A DNA stretch of 64,000 nucleotides. Origin: Streptomyces lacrimifluminis. Its GTDB lineage: Bacteria; Actinomycetota; Actinomycetes; Streptomycetales; Streptomycetaceae. The position numbers were made by a program, and so were the translations under genes. The notes under the pieces are model-generated. The model did not search any database, was not told the origin of the DNA, and saw only the letters and a list, made by a program, of their open reading frames with translations. Below are positions 36,393 through 45,118 of the stretch, in pieces. Location of the stretch: NCBI RefSeq assembly GCF_014646095.1, contig NZ_BMMU01000009.1, forward strand, positions 62,001 to 126,000. Direction: 5' to 3'. How positions within the stretch are numbered: the stretch's first letter is position 1; each line of letters opens with the position of its first letter.

Positions 36393-37626
36393 GTCCTCTT
36401 CCCCCAGCCTGCTGCCGTCCAAGACGGAGATCGCCGAACAGCTGGACTCGCGCGACGAACTCGCCAAGGTGCGCGCGCGGTTCGTGCTCGACTTCGGGGT
36501 CACCTATCTGGACGGGAACTCGCTCGGCGCGCTGCCCGCGTCCGTCCCCGGGCGGCTCGACGACGTCGTGCGCCGGGAGTGGGGCGAGCTGCGCATCCGG
36601 TCCTGGGACGAGAGCGGGTGGTGGACCGCGCCCGAGCGGATCGGTGACCGTATCGCTCCGCTGGTGGGTGCGGCGGCCGGGCAGATCGTCGTCGGCGACT
36701 CGACAAGTGTCAATGTTTTCAAGGCACTTGTGGGAGCTGTGCGGCTGGCGGGGGGCGGCGAGGGGAACGGAAAGGGCAGCGGTCGGGACGAGATCCTTGT
36801 CGACGCCACCACCTTCCCCACCGACGGCTACATCGCCGAGTCCGCCGCCCGGGTGACCGGCTGCACCCTGCGTGCGCTCGAACCGGGCGCCGTACCGGGG
36901 GAGTTGAGCGACCGTACCGCCGCAGTGCTGCTCAACCACGTCGACTACCGCACCGGCCGGCTGCACGACCTGCCCGCGCTCACGGCCGCGATCCACGCGT
37001 CCGGCGCCCTGGCCGTCTGGGACCTGTGCCACAGCGCGGGCGCCCTGCCGGTCGGGCTGGACGAGCACGGGGTGGATCTCGCCGTCGGCTGCACCTACAA
37101 GTACCTGAACGGTGGGCCCGGTTCGCCCGCCTACCTGTACGTGAACCACGCACACCAGGAGCGGTTCGACTCCCCGCTTCCCGGCTGGACCTCGCACGCC
37201 GACCCCTTCGGCATGCGGCCCGAGTACGCCCCCGCCCCGGGTGCGACGCGCGGGCGGGTCGGTACGCCGGACATCCTCTCGATGCTCGCCCTGGAGGCGG
37301 CTCTGGAGGTGTGGGAGGGGGTCGGCATCGACGCCGTACGGGCCAAGTCCCTCGCCCTGACCGACTTCTTCCTGGAGTGTGTCGACGAGTACGTCCCGGA
37401 GGGGCGCGTCGAGTCCGTGACGCCGGTCGCGCATGCCGAGCGCGGGAGCCAGGTCGCCCTGCGGTGCGAGGACGCGGGGGAGGTCATGCGCCGCCTCATC
37501 GAGCGGGGCGTTGTCGGTGACTTCCGGCGGCCCGATGTGCTGCGGTTCGGGTTCACCCCGCTGTACGTCGGTTTCGCGGACGTGGAGCGGGCGGCCCGGG
37601 TGCTGGGCGAGGTCGTGGCCGGCTGA
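36385..37626 (+). CDS. kynU: Kynureninase
   Basis: 413 aa PLP enzyme cleaving kynurenine to anthranilate and alanine. YLDGNSLGALP near the N-terminus, VVGDSTSVNVFK for phosphate binding, LNHVDYRTGRLHDL, WDLCHSAGALPV and the Schiff-base lysine in VGCTYKYLNGGPGSPAYLYV. A Gly-rich insert (GGGEGNGKGSGRDE) near residue 125 is not part of the core. ATG 36385 overlaps the tryptophan dioxygenase stop. Confidence 0.95.
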   Translation: MSESSSPSLLPSKTEIAEQLDSRDELAKVRARFVLDFGVTYLDGNSLGALPASVPGRLDDVVRREWGELRIRSWDESGWWTAPERIGDRIAPLVGAAAGQIVVGDSTSVNVFKALVGAVRLAGGGEGNGKGSGRDEILVDATTFPTDGYIAESAARVTGCTLRALEPGAVPGELSDRTAAVLLNHVDYRTGRLHDLPALTAAIHASGALAVWDLCHSAGALPVGLDEHGVDLAVGCTYKYLNGGPGSPAYLYVNHAHQERFDSPLPGWTSHADPFGMRPEYAPAPGATRGRVGTPDILSMLALEAALEVWEGVGIDAVRAKSLALTDFFLECVDEYVPEGRVESVTPVAHAERGSQVALRCEDAGEVMRRLIERGVVGDFRRPDVLRFGFTPLYVGFADVERAARVLGEVVAG

Positions 37627-37924
37627 GCCTGTGCGGTGACGGCCCGGACCTGTGCGGTGGCGGTCGGCGTGACATATGCGCCGGCCGTCACCGCCGTGTG
37701 GGCCGCCTGCGCGGCGGTCGGATCCGGGGGCAACTCGCCCCGCCGTACTGCCTGTTCGGCGCGGGAAGTCGGATCCGGCGGACATATGGGCCGGGGAAGC
37801 GCAGTACGCTCACCGAGCGTCACTTCCGAGTGTCGGCGCACGTCACGGGGCCTGATAGCGTCCCGGCAACGGCCGAATTCTCGCCAGGTCCGCCAAATCC
37901 TTTACGTCGCTGAGAGGTTGGAGC

Positions 37925-38821
37925 ATGCCGGACGATGCCGTAGCACGGGAGCACGGCGCTGCGGGGGCCGCGGCGCGCGCCGCGGAAGAGGAGTCGGCCT
38001 TCTCGCACCCGCCCGTTGACCCCGACGCCACCGCCGCGTACGGCGACCACCCCGACCAGGTGATCGACTTCTACGTCCCGCGTGGTCCCGCGCCCCTGCC
38101 GGTCGACGCGAGCGTGCCGCTGGTCGTCGTGCTGCACGGGGGTGCCTGGCGGGCGCCGTACGACCGTCGGCACATCACGCCGTTCGCCGGGTTCCTGGCC
38201 CGGCGCGGGTTCGCCGTGGCCAACGTGGAGTACCGGCGGGGCGGGGACGACCCCACCGTCGCCGGCCGCTGGCCCGACACCTTCGACGATGTCGCGGCGG
38301 CGCTGGACGCCCTGCCCGCGCTCGCGGCTGCCCACCTCCCGCAGGCCGACCCGCGCCGCATGGTCGTCACCGGACACTCGGCGGGCGGGCACCTGGCCCT
38401 GTGGGCCTCCGCCCGGCACCTCCTCCCCGCCGACGCGCCCTGGTTCCTGGCCCGTCCCGCCCCGCTGCGCGGTGTGGTCGCGCTCGCCCCGATCGCGGAC
38501 TTCACCGTCGCCGCGAAGCTGGCCGTCTGCTCCGACGCTGTGCGTCAACTCCTGGGTGGGGAAGGGCAGTTCGCCGAGCGTCAGGCCTACGCCGACCCGG
38601 CGCTGCTGGTCCCCACGGGTATCGCGACCACCCTCGTACAGGGGCGCGCCGACACCGACGTACCGGAGATCGTCGCCGAGTCGTACGCGGACGCGGCGGC
38701 GAAGGGCGGTGAGGTGGTCGGCGTGACGCTGCTGGCGGACGTCGGTCACTTCCCGCTGATCGACCCCGTGGCGGACGCGTGCGCGGTGGTCGCGGAGGAG
38801 ATCGCCCAGCTGGCGTGGTGA
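37925..38821 (+). CDS. kynB: Alpha/beta hydrolase, probable kynurenine formamidase
   Basis: 298 aa. Alpha/beta hydrolase with an oxyanion HGG (VVLHGGAWRAPYD), nucleophile elbow VTGHSAGGHLALW, a likely acid at GRADTDVP, and the catalytic His in DVGHFPLIDP. By position after tryptophan dioxygenase and kynureninase it is the best candidate for hydrolysing N-formylkynurenine, and arylformamidases of this fold are known. It differs from the cyclase-type KynB of many bacteria, so the symbol is functional only. 298 bases without a recognisable gene separate it from kynU; they hold two copies of GTCGGATCCGG and of ACATATG and probably a promoter. GGAG ribosome site. Confidence 0.75.
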   Translation: MPDDAVAREHGAAGAAARAAEEESAFSHPPVDPDATAAYGDHPDQVIDFYVPRGPAPLPVDASVPLVVVLHGGAWRAPYDRRHITPFAGFLARRGFAVANVEYRRGGDDPTVAGRWPDTFDDVAAALDALPALAAAHLPQADPRRMVVTGHSAGGHLALWASARHLLPADAPWFLARPAPLRGVVALAPIADFTVAAKLAVCSDAVRQLLGGEGQFAERQAYADPALLVPTGIATTLVQGRADTDVPEIVAESYADAAAKGGEVVGVTLLADVGHFPLIDPVADACAVVAEEIAQLAW

Positions 38822-38978
38822 GTGCGGGAGCGCGTGAGTGCGTGGTGGAAACGTGCTGGTCGTAGCCGTGCTCGTCGCGGGCTCGTACGCGTGGTCGTCC
38901 CGTCGCGGGCGCTGTAGTACCTGAGACGGACGGCGGAGAACCCCTCTTACTGCTGACGACCGCGGCCCGCCCGGCGCC

Positions 38979-38984
38979 TACCGT
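38979..38984 (+). promoter_or_regulatory. Leaderless-type -10 box of the histidine kinase gene
   Basis: TACCGT, 7 bases before GTG 38992. Confidence 0.45.
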
Positions 38985-38991
38985 GCTGTAT

Positions 38992-40368
38992 GTGACTGAG
39001 ACGACCCACACGCAGACGAATCCCGAGCCGAGGCCGGCGGGCGACGGTCTGTCGAGCAGCCCCGAGGTCCGGCTGGCCATGGACGCTCTGGCAGGGCTGC
39101 GCGCGGACCTGTTGGACGACCCCTTCGCCTACCGCCCGCTGCCCCCGAGGAACAAGCCCGGCGGGATCGCCCGGGTGCTGCCCCGGCGGCTGCGCCCGTA
39201 CGCGGTCTGGACGCGGCACGCCCTGGTGGGCGCGGCCGGGATGCTGGCCGTGCTCGTCTCCTTCGCCGACAGCGAGGGGGAGATGCTGGTGTCGCTGGCG
39301 ATGACCTTCTTCTCGCTGGGGCCGATCCTCCTGACGCTGGTCCGGCCGGTCGGGGCCTTCTGGTTCTCCCTGGCCTCGATCCCGGTCGTCGCCGTGATCG
39401 GCCAGGCCGGGAGCGGCGACTGGCCCTGGCTGCCCGCGAGCTTCGTCGCCCATCTGGTGGTGCTGACGGTCGTGGCCGCCCGGACCCGGCCGCGTACGGC
39501 CGCCTGGATGTGGGTGCTGACGGCGGCGTACGGCGTGATCGCGGAGGGCCTCTTCGGCAACCGCTACTACAACAGCAACGCCCTGCCCTTCCTCTTCGTC
39601 TCCGCGCTGGCGCTGCTCGTGGTGACCGTGCTGCTGGTGCGCCGGGCCGCCGAGGAGGAGGTGACCGCCCAGCTGACGGTGACCGCGCACGAGCGTTCCC
39701 AGCGCACGCTGCTGGAGGAGCGGACGACCATCGCGCGTGAGCTGCACGACGTCGTCGCGCACCACATGATGGTCGTCGCCATCCAGGCGGAAGCGGCGCC
39801 CTACCGGGTGGAGGACCCGCCCGAGGAGCTGACGAAGGCCTTCGCGACGATCCGCGAGAACGCGGTGGCCGCGCTCACCGAACTGCGCCGGGTCCTGGGC
39901 GTCGTACGCGCGAAGGACTACGAGGCTCCCGACGCCCCGCAGCCCACCCTGGCCGACCTCGACGGTCTGCTCGCCAACGTGCGCGAGGCGGGTCTGGGCG
40001 TGGAGAAGGTGGTGACGGGCGCGGTACGTGAACTCCCGCAGGGTGTCGAGCTGTCGGCGTACCGGATCGTGCAGGAGGCGCTGAGCAACACGCTCCGGCA
40101 CGCGCCGGGTGCGAGCGCGCGGGTCGAAATCGGCTACGTGCTGGGCGGGCTGGGCCTGCGGATCGTCAACGGCCCGGCGGGGGAGGTGTCGTTCGTGAAG
40201 CAGACGCCGACCCAGGGCGCGGGCCAGGGACTGACGGGGATGCGCGAGCGGGTCGCCATGCTCGGCGGCGAGATGACGGCGGTCCCGGCGGCCGACGGAG
40301 GTTACGAGGTCACGGTCTTCCTCCCGGTCGCGAGCGCCACGGACGAGAACGGAGCGGGAGAGGCATGA
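38992..40368 (+). CDS. NarL-type sensor histidine kinase
   Basis: 458 aa from GTG 38992; GTG 38983 is also in frame. Residues ~65-215 hold five or six membrane helices with short loops, so the signal is probably membrane-linked. The HisKA_3 dimerisation domain has the phospho-acceptor His in RTTIARELHDVVAHHMM. The ATPase domain has the N-box AYRIVQEALSNTLRHAPG, and GxG motifs at GLGLRIVNG and GAGQGLTGMRERV. It partners the response regulator that follows with a 4-base overlap. No target operon is evident from position. Confidence 0.93.
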   Translation: MTETTHTQTNPEPRPAGDGLSSSPEVRLAMDALAGLRADLLDDPFAYRPLPPRNKPGGIARVLPRRLRPYAVWTRHALVGAAGMLAVLVSFADSEGEMLVSLAMTFFSLGPILLTLVRPVGAFWFSLASIPVVAVIGQAGSGDWPWLPASFVAHLVVLTVVAARTRPRTAAWMWVLTAAYGVIAEGLFGNRYYNSNALPFLFVSALALLVVTVLLVRRAAEEEVTAQLTVTAHERSQRTLLEERTTIARELHDVVAHHMMVVAIQAEAAPYRVEDPPEELTKAFATIRENAVAALTELRRVLGVVRAKDYEAPDAPQPTLADLDGLLANVREAGLGVEKVVTGAVRELPQGVELSAYRIVQEALSNTLRHAPGASARVEIGYVLGGLGLRIVNGPAGEVSFVKQTPTQGAGQGLTGMRERVAMLGGEMTAVPAADGGYEVTVFLPVASATDENGAGEA

Positions 40369-41039
40369 GCGCCCGTACGATCCGCGTACTGATCGCGGAC
40401 GACCAGATGATGGTCCGCGAGGGCTTCTCCGTGCTGCTGAACGCGATGCCGGACATCGAGGTCGTCGGCGAGGCGGTGAACGGCCGCGAGGCGGTGGAGC
40501 GGGTGCGTGAACTCGCCCCGGACGTCGTCCTGATGGACATCCGGATGCCCGAACTGAACGGTATCGAGGCGACCCGGGAGATCGTCGCGGCGGACGCCAC
40601 GGCGAAGGTGCTGGTGCTGACGACGTTCGACCTCGACGAGTACGTGTACCAGGCGCTGCGGGCGGGTGCGTCGGGCTTCCTGCTGAAGGACGCGTCGGCA
40701 CGCCAACTGGCCGACGCCGTAAAGGTGGTGGCGGCCGGGGAGGCGCTGCTCGCCCCCTCGGTCACCCGGCGCCTGATCACGGAGTTCTCGAAACTCTCCG
40801 AGGCGCCGCGTCCCATGCCGGGCGCGCAGTCGGCGTACGGCGATCTGACCGACCGGGAGACCGAGGTGCTGGTGCTCATCGCGCAGGGCCTGTCGAACGT
40901 GGAGATCGCGGGGCGGCTGGTGGTCGCCGAGTCGACGATCAAGACGCACGTCAGCCGCATCCTGGTGAAACTGGGCCTGCGGGACCGTACCCAGGCGGCG
41001 GTGTTCGCGTACGAGGCGCGGCTGGTGACGCCGGGGTGA
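40365..41039 (+). CDS. NarL/FixJ response regulator
   Basis: 224 aa. ATG overlaps the kinase stop (ATGA). Receiver domain with acidic pocket LIADDQMMVREGF, phospho-acceptor Asp in DVVLMDIRMPELNG, Thr in LVLTTFDLDEY and Lys in FLLKDA. LuxR HTH at about 155-215 (LTDRETEVLVLIAQGLSNVE, STIKTHVSRILVKLGLRDR). All phosphorylation residues are present. Confidence 0.95.
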   Translation: MSARTIRVLIADDQMMVREGFSVLLNAMPDIEVVGEAVNGREAVERVRELAPDVVLMDIRMPELNGIEATREIVAADATAKVLVLTTFDLDEYVYQALRAGASGFLLKDASARQLADAVKVVAAGEALLAPSVTRRLITEFSKLSEAPRPMPGAQSAYGDLTDRETEVLVLIAQGLSNVEIAGRLVVAESTIKTHVSRILVKLGLRDRTQAAVFAYEARLVTPG

Positions 41040-41107
41040 GGGGCGCTGGGGCGCGGGAGGGCGGGTGAGGGGCGGCGAGCTACCCGGCGGAGGGCTCCCG
41101 GGCAGGG

Positions 41108-42259
41108 TCATCTGCGGCCGAGATACACCCGCAACGCCCGTTGCAGCATCTTCCCCTGGCTGCCCACCGGTAGTTCCCACTCCCCGAGGTACTCCACGGG
41201 CCGGCCGCCGGCGCCCGTCTTGAAGTGGAGCCGGCCGAGGAGGCGGTCCTCGGTGAGGGCGGGAGTGATGGAGCGCAGGTCGTAGGTCTCGGCGCCCGAC
41301 GACCGCGCGTCGCACAACATGCGCCACAACAGCGCGCTGCTGGGCCGGAGTTGGCGTCCCCGGCGGCCGGATGCGGGGTACGAGTGCCAGACCCGGGAGC
41401 CGACGTTGATCATGAGGGCGCCGGAGAGAACCTCGCCCTCGTACTCGGCGACGTAGAGGCGGAGCCGGTCGTCGTCCTCGGCGTTCAGGGCCTGCCACAT
41501 GCGTCGGAAGTAGTCCAACGGACGTGCCTTGAAGCCGTCGTGGGCGGCAGTCGCGGTGTACAGGCGGTGGAACTCGGGCAGGTCGTCGTCCGACACCCAC
41601 GAGACCCGGACGTCCGCCGACTCGGCGGTGCGCAAAGACTGTTCCCAGTGCGGGGCGAGGGCGGCGCGCAGGTCGGCCTCCGAGCGGCCCGCCAACGGGA
41701 TGTGGCAGCCGTAGCGCGGCTGGCCGAGGCCGAAACCGTTGCCGTCGTCCTCCTCGCACGGCCGCCACCCGAGCCGCCGCAGCCGTTCCGCGGCGTCGAG
41801 CGCGTATCCGTCGATGTCGGCGGCGGGCAGCTCGCGCAGATGACGTACACCGGGGTCGGCGAGGCCCGCCACCACGGTGGCCGGGTCCCAGTGGCGTACG
41901 ACCAGGGGCGGCCCTATCCGTACCGAGAACGCCCCGATCCGCTCCAGGTGGGCGACGAGCGGGTCCAGCCAGCGTTCCAGCCGAGGGGTCCGCCAGTCGA
42001 TCGCGGGCCCGTCGGGAAGGTACGCGAGGTAGCGCCGCGTCCCGGGCAGCGGCCGGTACAGGACGAGCGCCGCCGCGACCATCGCCCTGCCCGCCCCTTG
42101 CTTCGTGGCCTCGCCCTCGAACCAGCCGATGCTCTCCGGCAGCCAGTCGGGCTTCACGCCGCCCCACTCGGGGATCTGGAGATGACTCGCGTCGGGAGAC
42201 CGCCGCAGATGGGCCAGATGCTCCTCGCGCGTGATCTCCCGCACGTACAGGCTGGTCAT
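41108..42259 (-). CDS. FemAB/FemX-like peptidyltransferase
   Basis: 383 aa from ATG 42259 with AGGAG about 10 bases upstream; the frame is open 20 codons further. Two GNAT-like halves: HLQIPEWGGVKPDW, YRPLPGTRRYLAYLPDGPAI, then DGFKARPLDYFRRMWQAL, LYVAEYEGEVLSGALMINVG and YDLRSITPALTEDRLLGR with LHFKTGAGG near the end. This is the pattern of Fem transferases that add amino acids from aminoacyl-tRNA to lipid II stem peptides. It probably acts at the cytoplasmic membrane face in cell-wall bridge formation, or in resistance. It is likely a paralogue of the housekeeping FemX. Confidence 0.85.
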   Translation of the reverse strand: MTSLYVREITREEHLAHLRRSPDASHLQIPEWGGVKPDWLPESIGWFEGEATKQGAGRAMVAAALVLYRPLPGTRRYLAYLPDGPAIDWRTPRLERWLDPLVAHLERIGAFSVRIGPPLVVRHWDPATVVAGLADPGVRHLRELPAADIDGYALDAAERLRRLGWRPCEEDDGNGFGLGQPRYGCHIPLAGRSEADLRAALAPHWEQSLRTAESADVRVSWVSDDDLPEFHRLYTATAAHDGFKARPLDYFRRMWQALNAEDDDRLRLYVAEYEGEVLSGALMINVGSRVWHSYPASGRRGRQLRPSSALLWRMLCDARSSGAETYDLRSITPALTEDRLLGRLHFKTGAGGRPVEYLGEWELPVGSQGKMLQRALRVYLGRR

Positions 42260-42489
42260 GGGTGGGGTACTCCTGTTCGGGGGCGGCCACCCTAAGCCGG
42301 GGATCACCGGACGGGTCAAGAGTTCACGGGTTCTCCGTATCCCAGTCGGGCCCGGTGTACCGGACGGGCAGGACAGGCGAAGGTCCGCCGACGGGAACCC
42401 GAACTCCGCCCGCCGCCTGCTTCCCGTCTACCGGCGGCCCGTGGCGCCGTACGGTGAGACGTCCCTGGTCAGATGGGGGTGGCTCGGGC

Positions 42490-42495
42490 TAGCGT
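42490..42495 (+). promoter_or_regulatory. Leaderless-type -10 box of the P450 gene
   Basis: TAGCGT, 6 bases before ATG 42502; no ribosome site. Confidence 0.5.
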
Positions 42496-42501
42496 CCCTG
42501 C

Positions 42502-43719
42502 ATGGCAGCTGCTTCCGACCTGGCTTTCGACCCGTGGGACCCGACGTTCGTCGCGGACCCGTACCCCGCGTACGCGCAGCTGCGCGCCCGGGGCCGGGTC
42601 GTGTACTACGAACCCACCAACCAGTGGCTGGTCCCGCACCACGCGGACGTCTCGGCGCTGCTGCGCGACCGCCGCCTGGGCCGGACGTACCAACACCGGT
42701 TCACCCACGAGGACTTCGGCCGCACGGCGCCCCCGCCGGAGCACGAGCCGTTCCACACCCTCAACGACCACGGCATGCTGGACCTGGAGCCGCCGGACCA
42801 CACGCGCATCCGCCGTCTGGTGTCGAAGGCGTTCACACCGCGCACGGTGGAGGGCCTGAAGCCGTACGTGGAGCAGCTGGCGGCGAAGCTCGTGGCCGAC
42901 CTGGTGAAGGCGGGCGGCGGCGACCTGCTCACGGACGTGGCGGAGCCGCTGCCGGTGGCGGTGATCGCGGAGATGCTGGGCATCCCGGAGAGCGACCGGG
43001 CCCCGCTCCGCCCCTGGTCGGCGGACATCTGCGGCATGTACGAGCTGAGCCCGTCCGAGGACACGGCGGCGAAGGCGGTACGCGCGTCGGAGGAGTTCAC
43101 GCAGTACCTGCGGGAGCTGATCGCGGCCCGTCGCGAGGAGCCCGGCGAGGACCTGATCTCCGGCCTGATCGCCGCGTACGACGAGGGCGACCGTCTGACG
43201 GAACAGGAAATGATCTCGACGTGCGTGCTCCTGCTCAACGCGGGCCACGAGGCGACGGTCAACGCCACGGTGAACGGCTGGTGGGCCCTGTTCCGCAACC
43301 CGGCCCAGCTGGCGGCGCTGCGTGCGGACCCCTCCCTGATCCCCTCCGCCGTGGAGGAGCTGATGCGCTACGACACCCCGCTCCAGCTCTTCGAACGCTG
43401 GGTACTGGACGACATCGAGATCGACGGGACGGTGATCCCGAGGGGGAGCGAGGTGGCCTTGCTCTTCGGCGCGGCCAACCACGACCCGGAGGTCTTCACC
43501 GACCCCGGCACGCTGGACCTGACACGGGTGGAGAACCCGCACATCTCGTTCAGCGCGGGCATCCACTACTGCATCGGGGCTCCGCTGGCGAGGATCGAAC
43601 TGGCGGCGTCGATGGGTGCGCTGCTGGAGGGGGCGCCAACGCTGAGCCTGGCGGCGGAGCCGGTGCGCAAGCCGAACTTCGTGATCAGGGGGCTGGAGGG
43701 GCTGCGGGTCGAGATCTGA
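42502..43719 (+). CDS. Cytochrome P450 (CYP107-like)
   Basis: 405 aa soluble bacterial P450. I-helix oxygen-binding motif LLNAGHEATVNATV, K-helix ExxR in EELMRYDTPLQLFERW, PERF-like region near EVFTDPGTLDL, and haem loop FSAGIHYCIGAPLAR with the axial Cys. The whole length is intact. No ferredoxin or biosynthetic genes are adjacent, so substrate and redox partner are unknown. Its 3' end overlaps an antisense membrane-protein remnant. Confidence 0.93.
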   Translation: MAAASDLAFDPWDPTFVADPYPAYAQLRARGRVVYYEPTNQWLVPHHADVSALLRDRRLGRTYQHRFTHEDFGRTAPPPEHEPFHTLNDHGMLDLEPPDHTRIRRLVSKAFTPRTVEGLKPYVEQLAAKLVADLVKAGGGDLLTDVAEPLPVAVIAEMLGIPESDRAPLRPWSADICGMYELSPSEDTAAKAVRASEEFTQYLRELIAARREEPGEDLISGLIAAYDEGDRLTEQEMISTCVLLLNAGHEATVNATVNGWWALFRNPAQLAALRADPSLIPSAVEELMRYDTPLQLFERWVLDDIEIDGTVIPRGSEVALLFGAANHDPEVFTDPGTLDLTRVENPHISFSAGIHYCIGAPLARIELAASMGALLEGAPTLSLAAEPVRKPNFVIRGLEGLRVEI

Positions 43720-43888
43720 GCCGGGATCCAAGTCGGGATCCGAGTCGGGATCCGACGCCCCGCAGGACCGCCCAGACGGCCAGGCCGCCGGCGGTCCCGG
43801 CGAGGGCCAGCAGCGGCAGTTCGGCGTAGAGGACGCTCCAGTCGGGGCCCTGCACGAAGCGGTGGATCCGGCCCTGGGCCCTGACGTC
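43685..43888 (-). pseudogene. Possible membrane-protein remnant
   Basis: An open stretch of 67 codons on the minus strand without a supported start. It contains one convincing hydrophobic segment (SVLYAELPLLALAGTAGGLA, then VWAVLRG) followed by GSRL repeats from a 12-base tandem repeat containing GGATCC. A stop sits directly upstream. It looks like the C-terminal scrap of a membrane protein, unidentified. Confidence 0.25.
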
Positions 43889-44031
43889 TCACATCGTCAG
43901 TCCGGCCATCGCCCCGAGGGCGGCGGTCTGACATCCTGCGGCGGCCTGCGCACGTTGTCCCATGCCTGCGAGGGACGCGCCTGCGGTGCCGGAGGTTCCG
44001 GTCACCAACTCTCCGCACGTACGGGTCCGGT

Positions 44032-44433
44032 GTGCGCGGGGGTGGCCGGGTGCTGGCCGGCCTGCACCCCGAGCCCATGATGATCGACGCCGCCCAGGCA
44101 GCCCGGCATGCCGGGGTGAGAGTGGGGATCCTCTCCAACAGTCTCGGCAGCAGCCCCTACGACCCGTACGCGGGCTACCGGTTCGACGAGTTGTACGACG
44201 AGGTGCTGATCTCCGAGCACTACGGGACGCGTAAGCCGGACCCGGAGATCTACTCGATCATGCTCGGCCTGATGGGGCTGTCGGCCGAGGACTGCGTGTT
44301 CGTGGACGACACCGCCCGCAACCTCCCGCCTGCGGAAGCACTCGGTATCACCACCGTCCTCGCCACCACTCCGGCCGACCCGATCCAGCAGGTCGAGGCG
44401 TTCCTCGGCCTCACCCTGCGCGAGCAGGTCTAG
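44032..44433 (+). pseudogene. HAD-superfamily hydrolase lacking its N-terminal nucleophile motif
   Basis: 133 codons. Motif II (VGILSNSLGSS), motif III lysine (GTRKPDPEIYSIML) and motif IV (CVFVDDTARNLPPAEALGI) are clear. Motif I, DxDxT/V with the nucleophile, is missing together with most of the cap. Bases 43889-44031 upstream hold no such sequence in any frame. The product would be inactive, so this is a truncated gene. It lies in a 2-kb block with other damaged genes. Confidence 0.7.
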
Positions 44434-44549
44434 ACCCACCCGCAGTGGCGCTGCGACCTCGCAGCACCACTGCGCATCACCACGCGGTCCACGCGGTTCA
44501 CTCCCTGTCAGCACGTCACCGAGCGCCACCCACCACAGGAGGTACAGCC

Positions 44550-45012
44550 GTGACGATCGTTCAGGAACGCCCCGTGACCGATGCGGGAAACCCTGCTCAC
44601 CCCCGAGCTGAGGAACCTGCTCGCAGCCGATGTCCGCAAAGCCGACCCCACCGTCACCGCTGACATCGCGGCCCGGGGCGTCGGACAGATGGCGGCCTTC
44701 CTGGTTGCCGGCAGCCGAACCCACCTACCGCTGAGCCCGTCCGAGCTGGTGGACACGTTCTGGCACGCGTTCATCCTTCGGACCGAGGCTTACGGGGAGT
44801 TCTCCCAGCGGGTCGCCGGGTGCATGATCCACCACCGGCCGGAACTGCTGGAGCGCTCCGAACACGGCGGTGCGAAGGCAGTCCGGCAGCGCACGATCGA
44901 CGCCATCGCGGCGGCGGGCTTCGCCGTCGACCTCGGCTTCTGGCCGGAGCTCGACGTCGCCGACTGCAACCAGTGCCACGCTGGTTGCCACGACAGCCCC
45001 AAGTCGGCCTGA
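44550..45012 (+). pseudogene. Hypothetical protein with frameshift near the start
   Basis: GTG 44550 follows an ideal AGGAGG ribosome site, and its frame begins MTIVQERPVTDA but then runs off. From 44581 a second frame gives 143 residues with well-formed content: TLLTPELRNLLAADVRKADP, LSPSELVDTFWHAFILRTEA, YGEFSQRVAGCMIHHRP, ending CNQCHAGCHD. Removing one G from 44585-44587 joins the two frames as PVTDAETLLTPELRNLL. The C-terminus has Cys pairs that could bind metal. Relatives are small actinobacterial proteins with a conserved W-H-x-F-I/L block; no function is known. Confidence 0.6.
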
Positions 45013-45118
45013 CCTTCGGCCCGTTCGTTGGACCCGCGTATGCCCGGCACCTTTCCCCGGTGGCCGGGCGTACGGCCCTGACCGCCCCTGACCACCCCAC
45101 CGCGAGGAGCACGGCACG

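Noticed and set aside
42502-43719. A biosynthetic gene cluster around the P450
   Set aside because: No polyketide, peptide or terpene synthase, ferredoxin or tailoring set is near; the neighbours are core genes or remnants.
43721-43760. A GGATCC-containing tandem repeat as a possible operator
   Set aside because: Three 12-base copies lie at the 3' end of the P450 gene, away from any promoter; more likely replication slippage.
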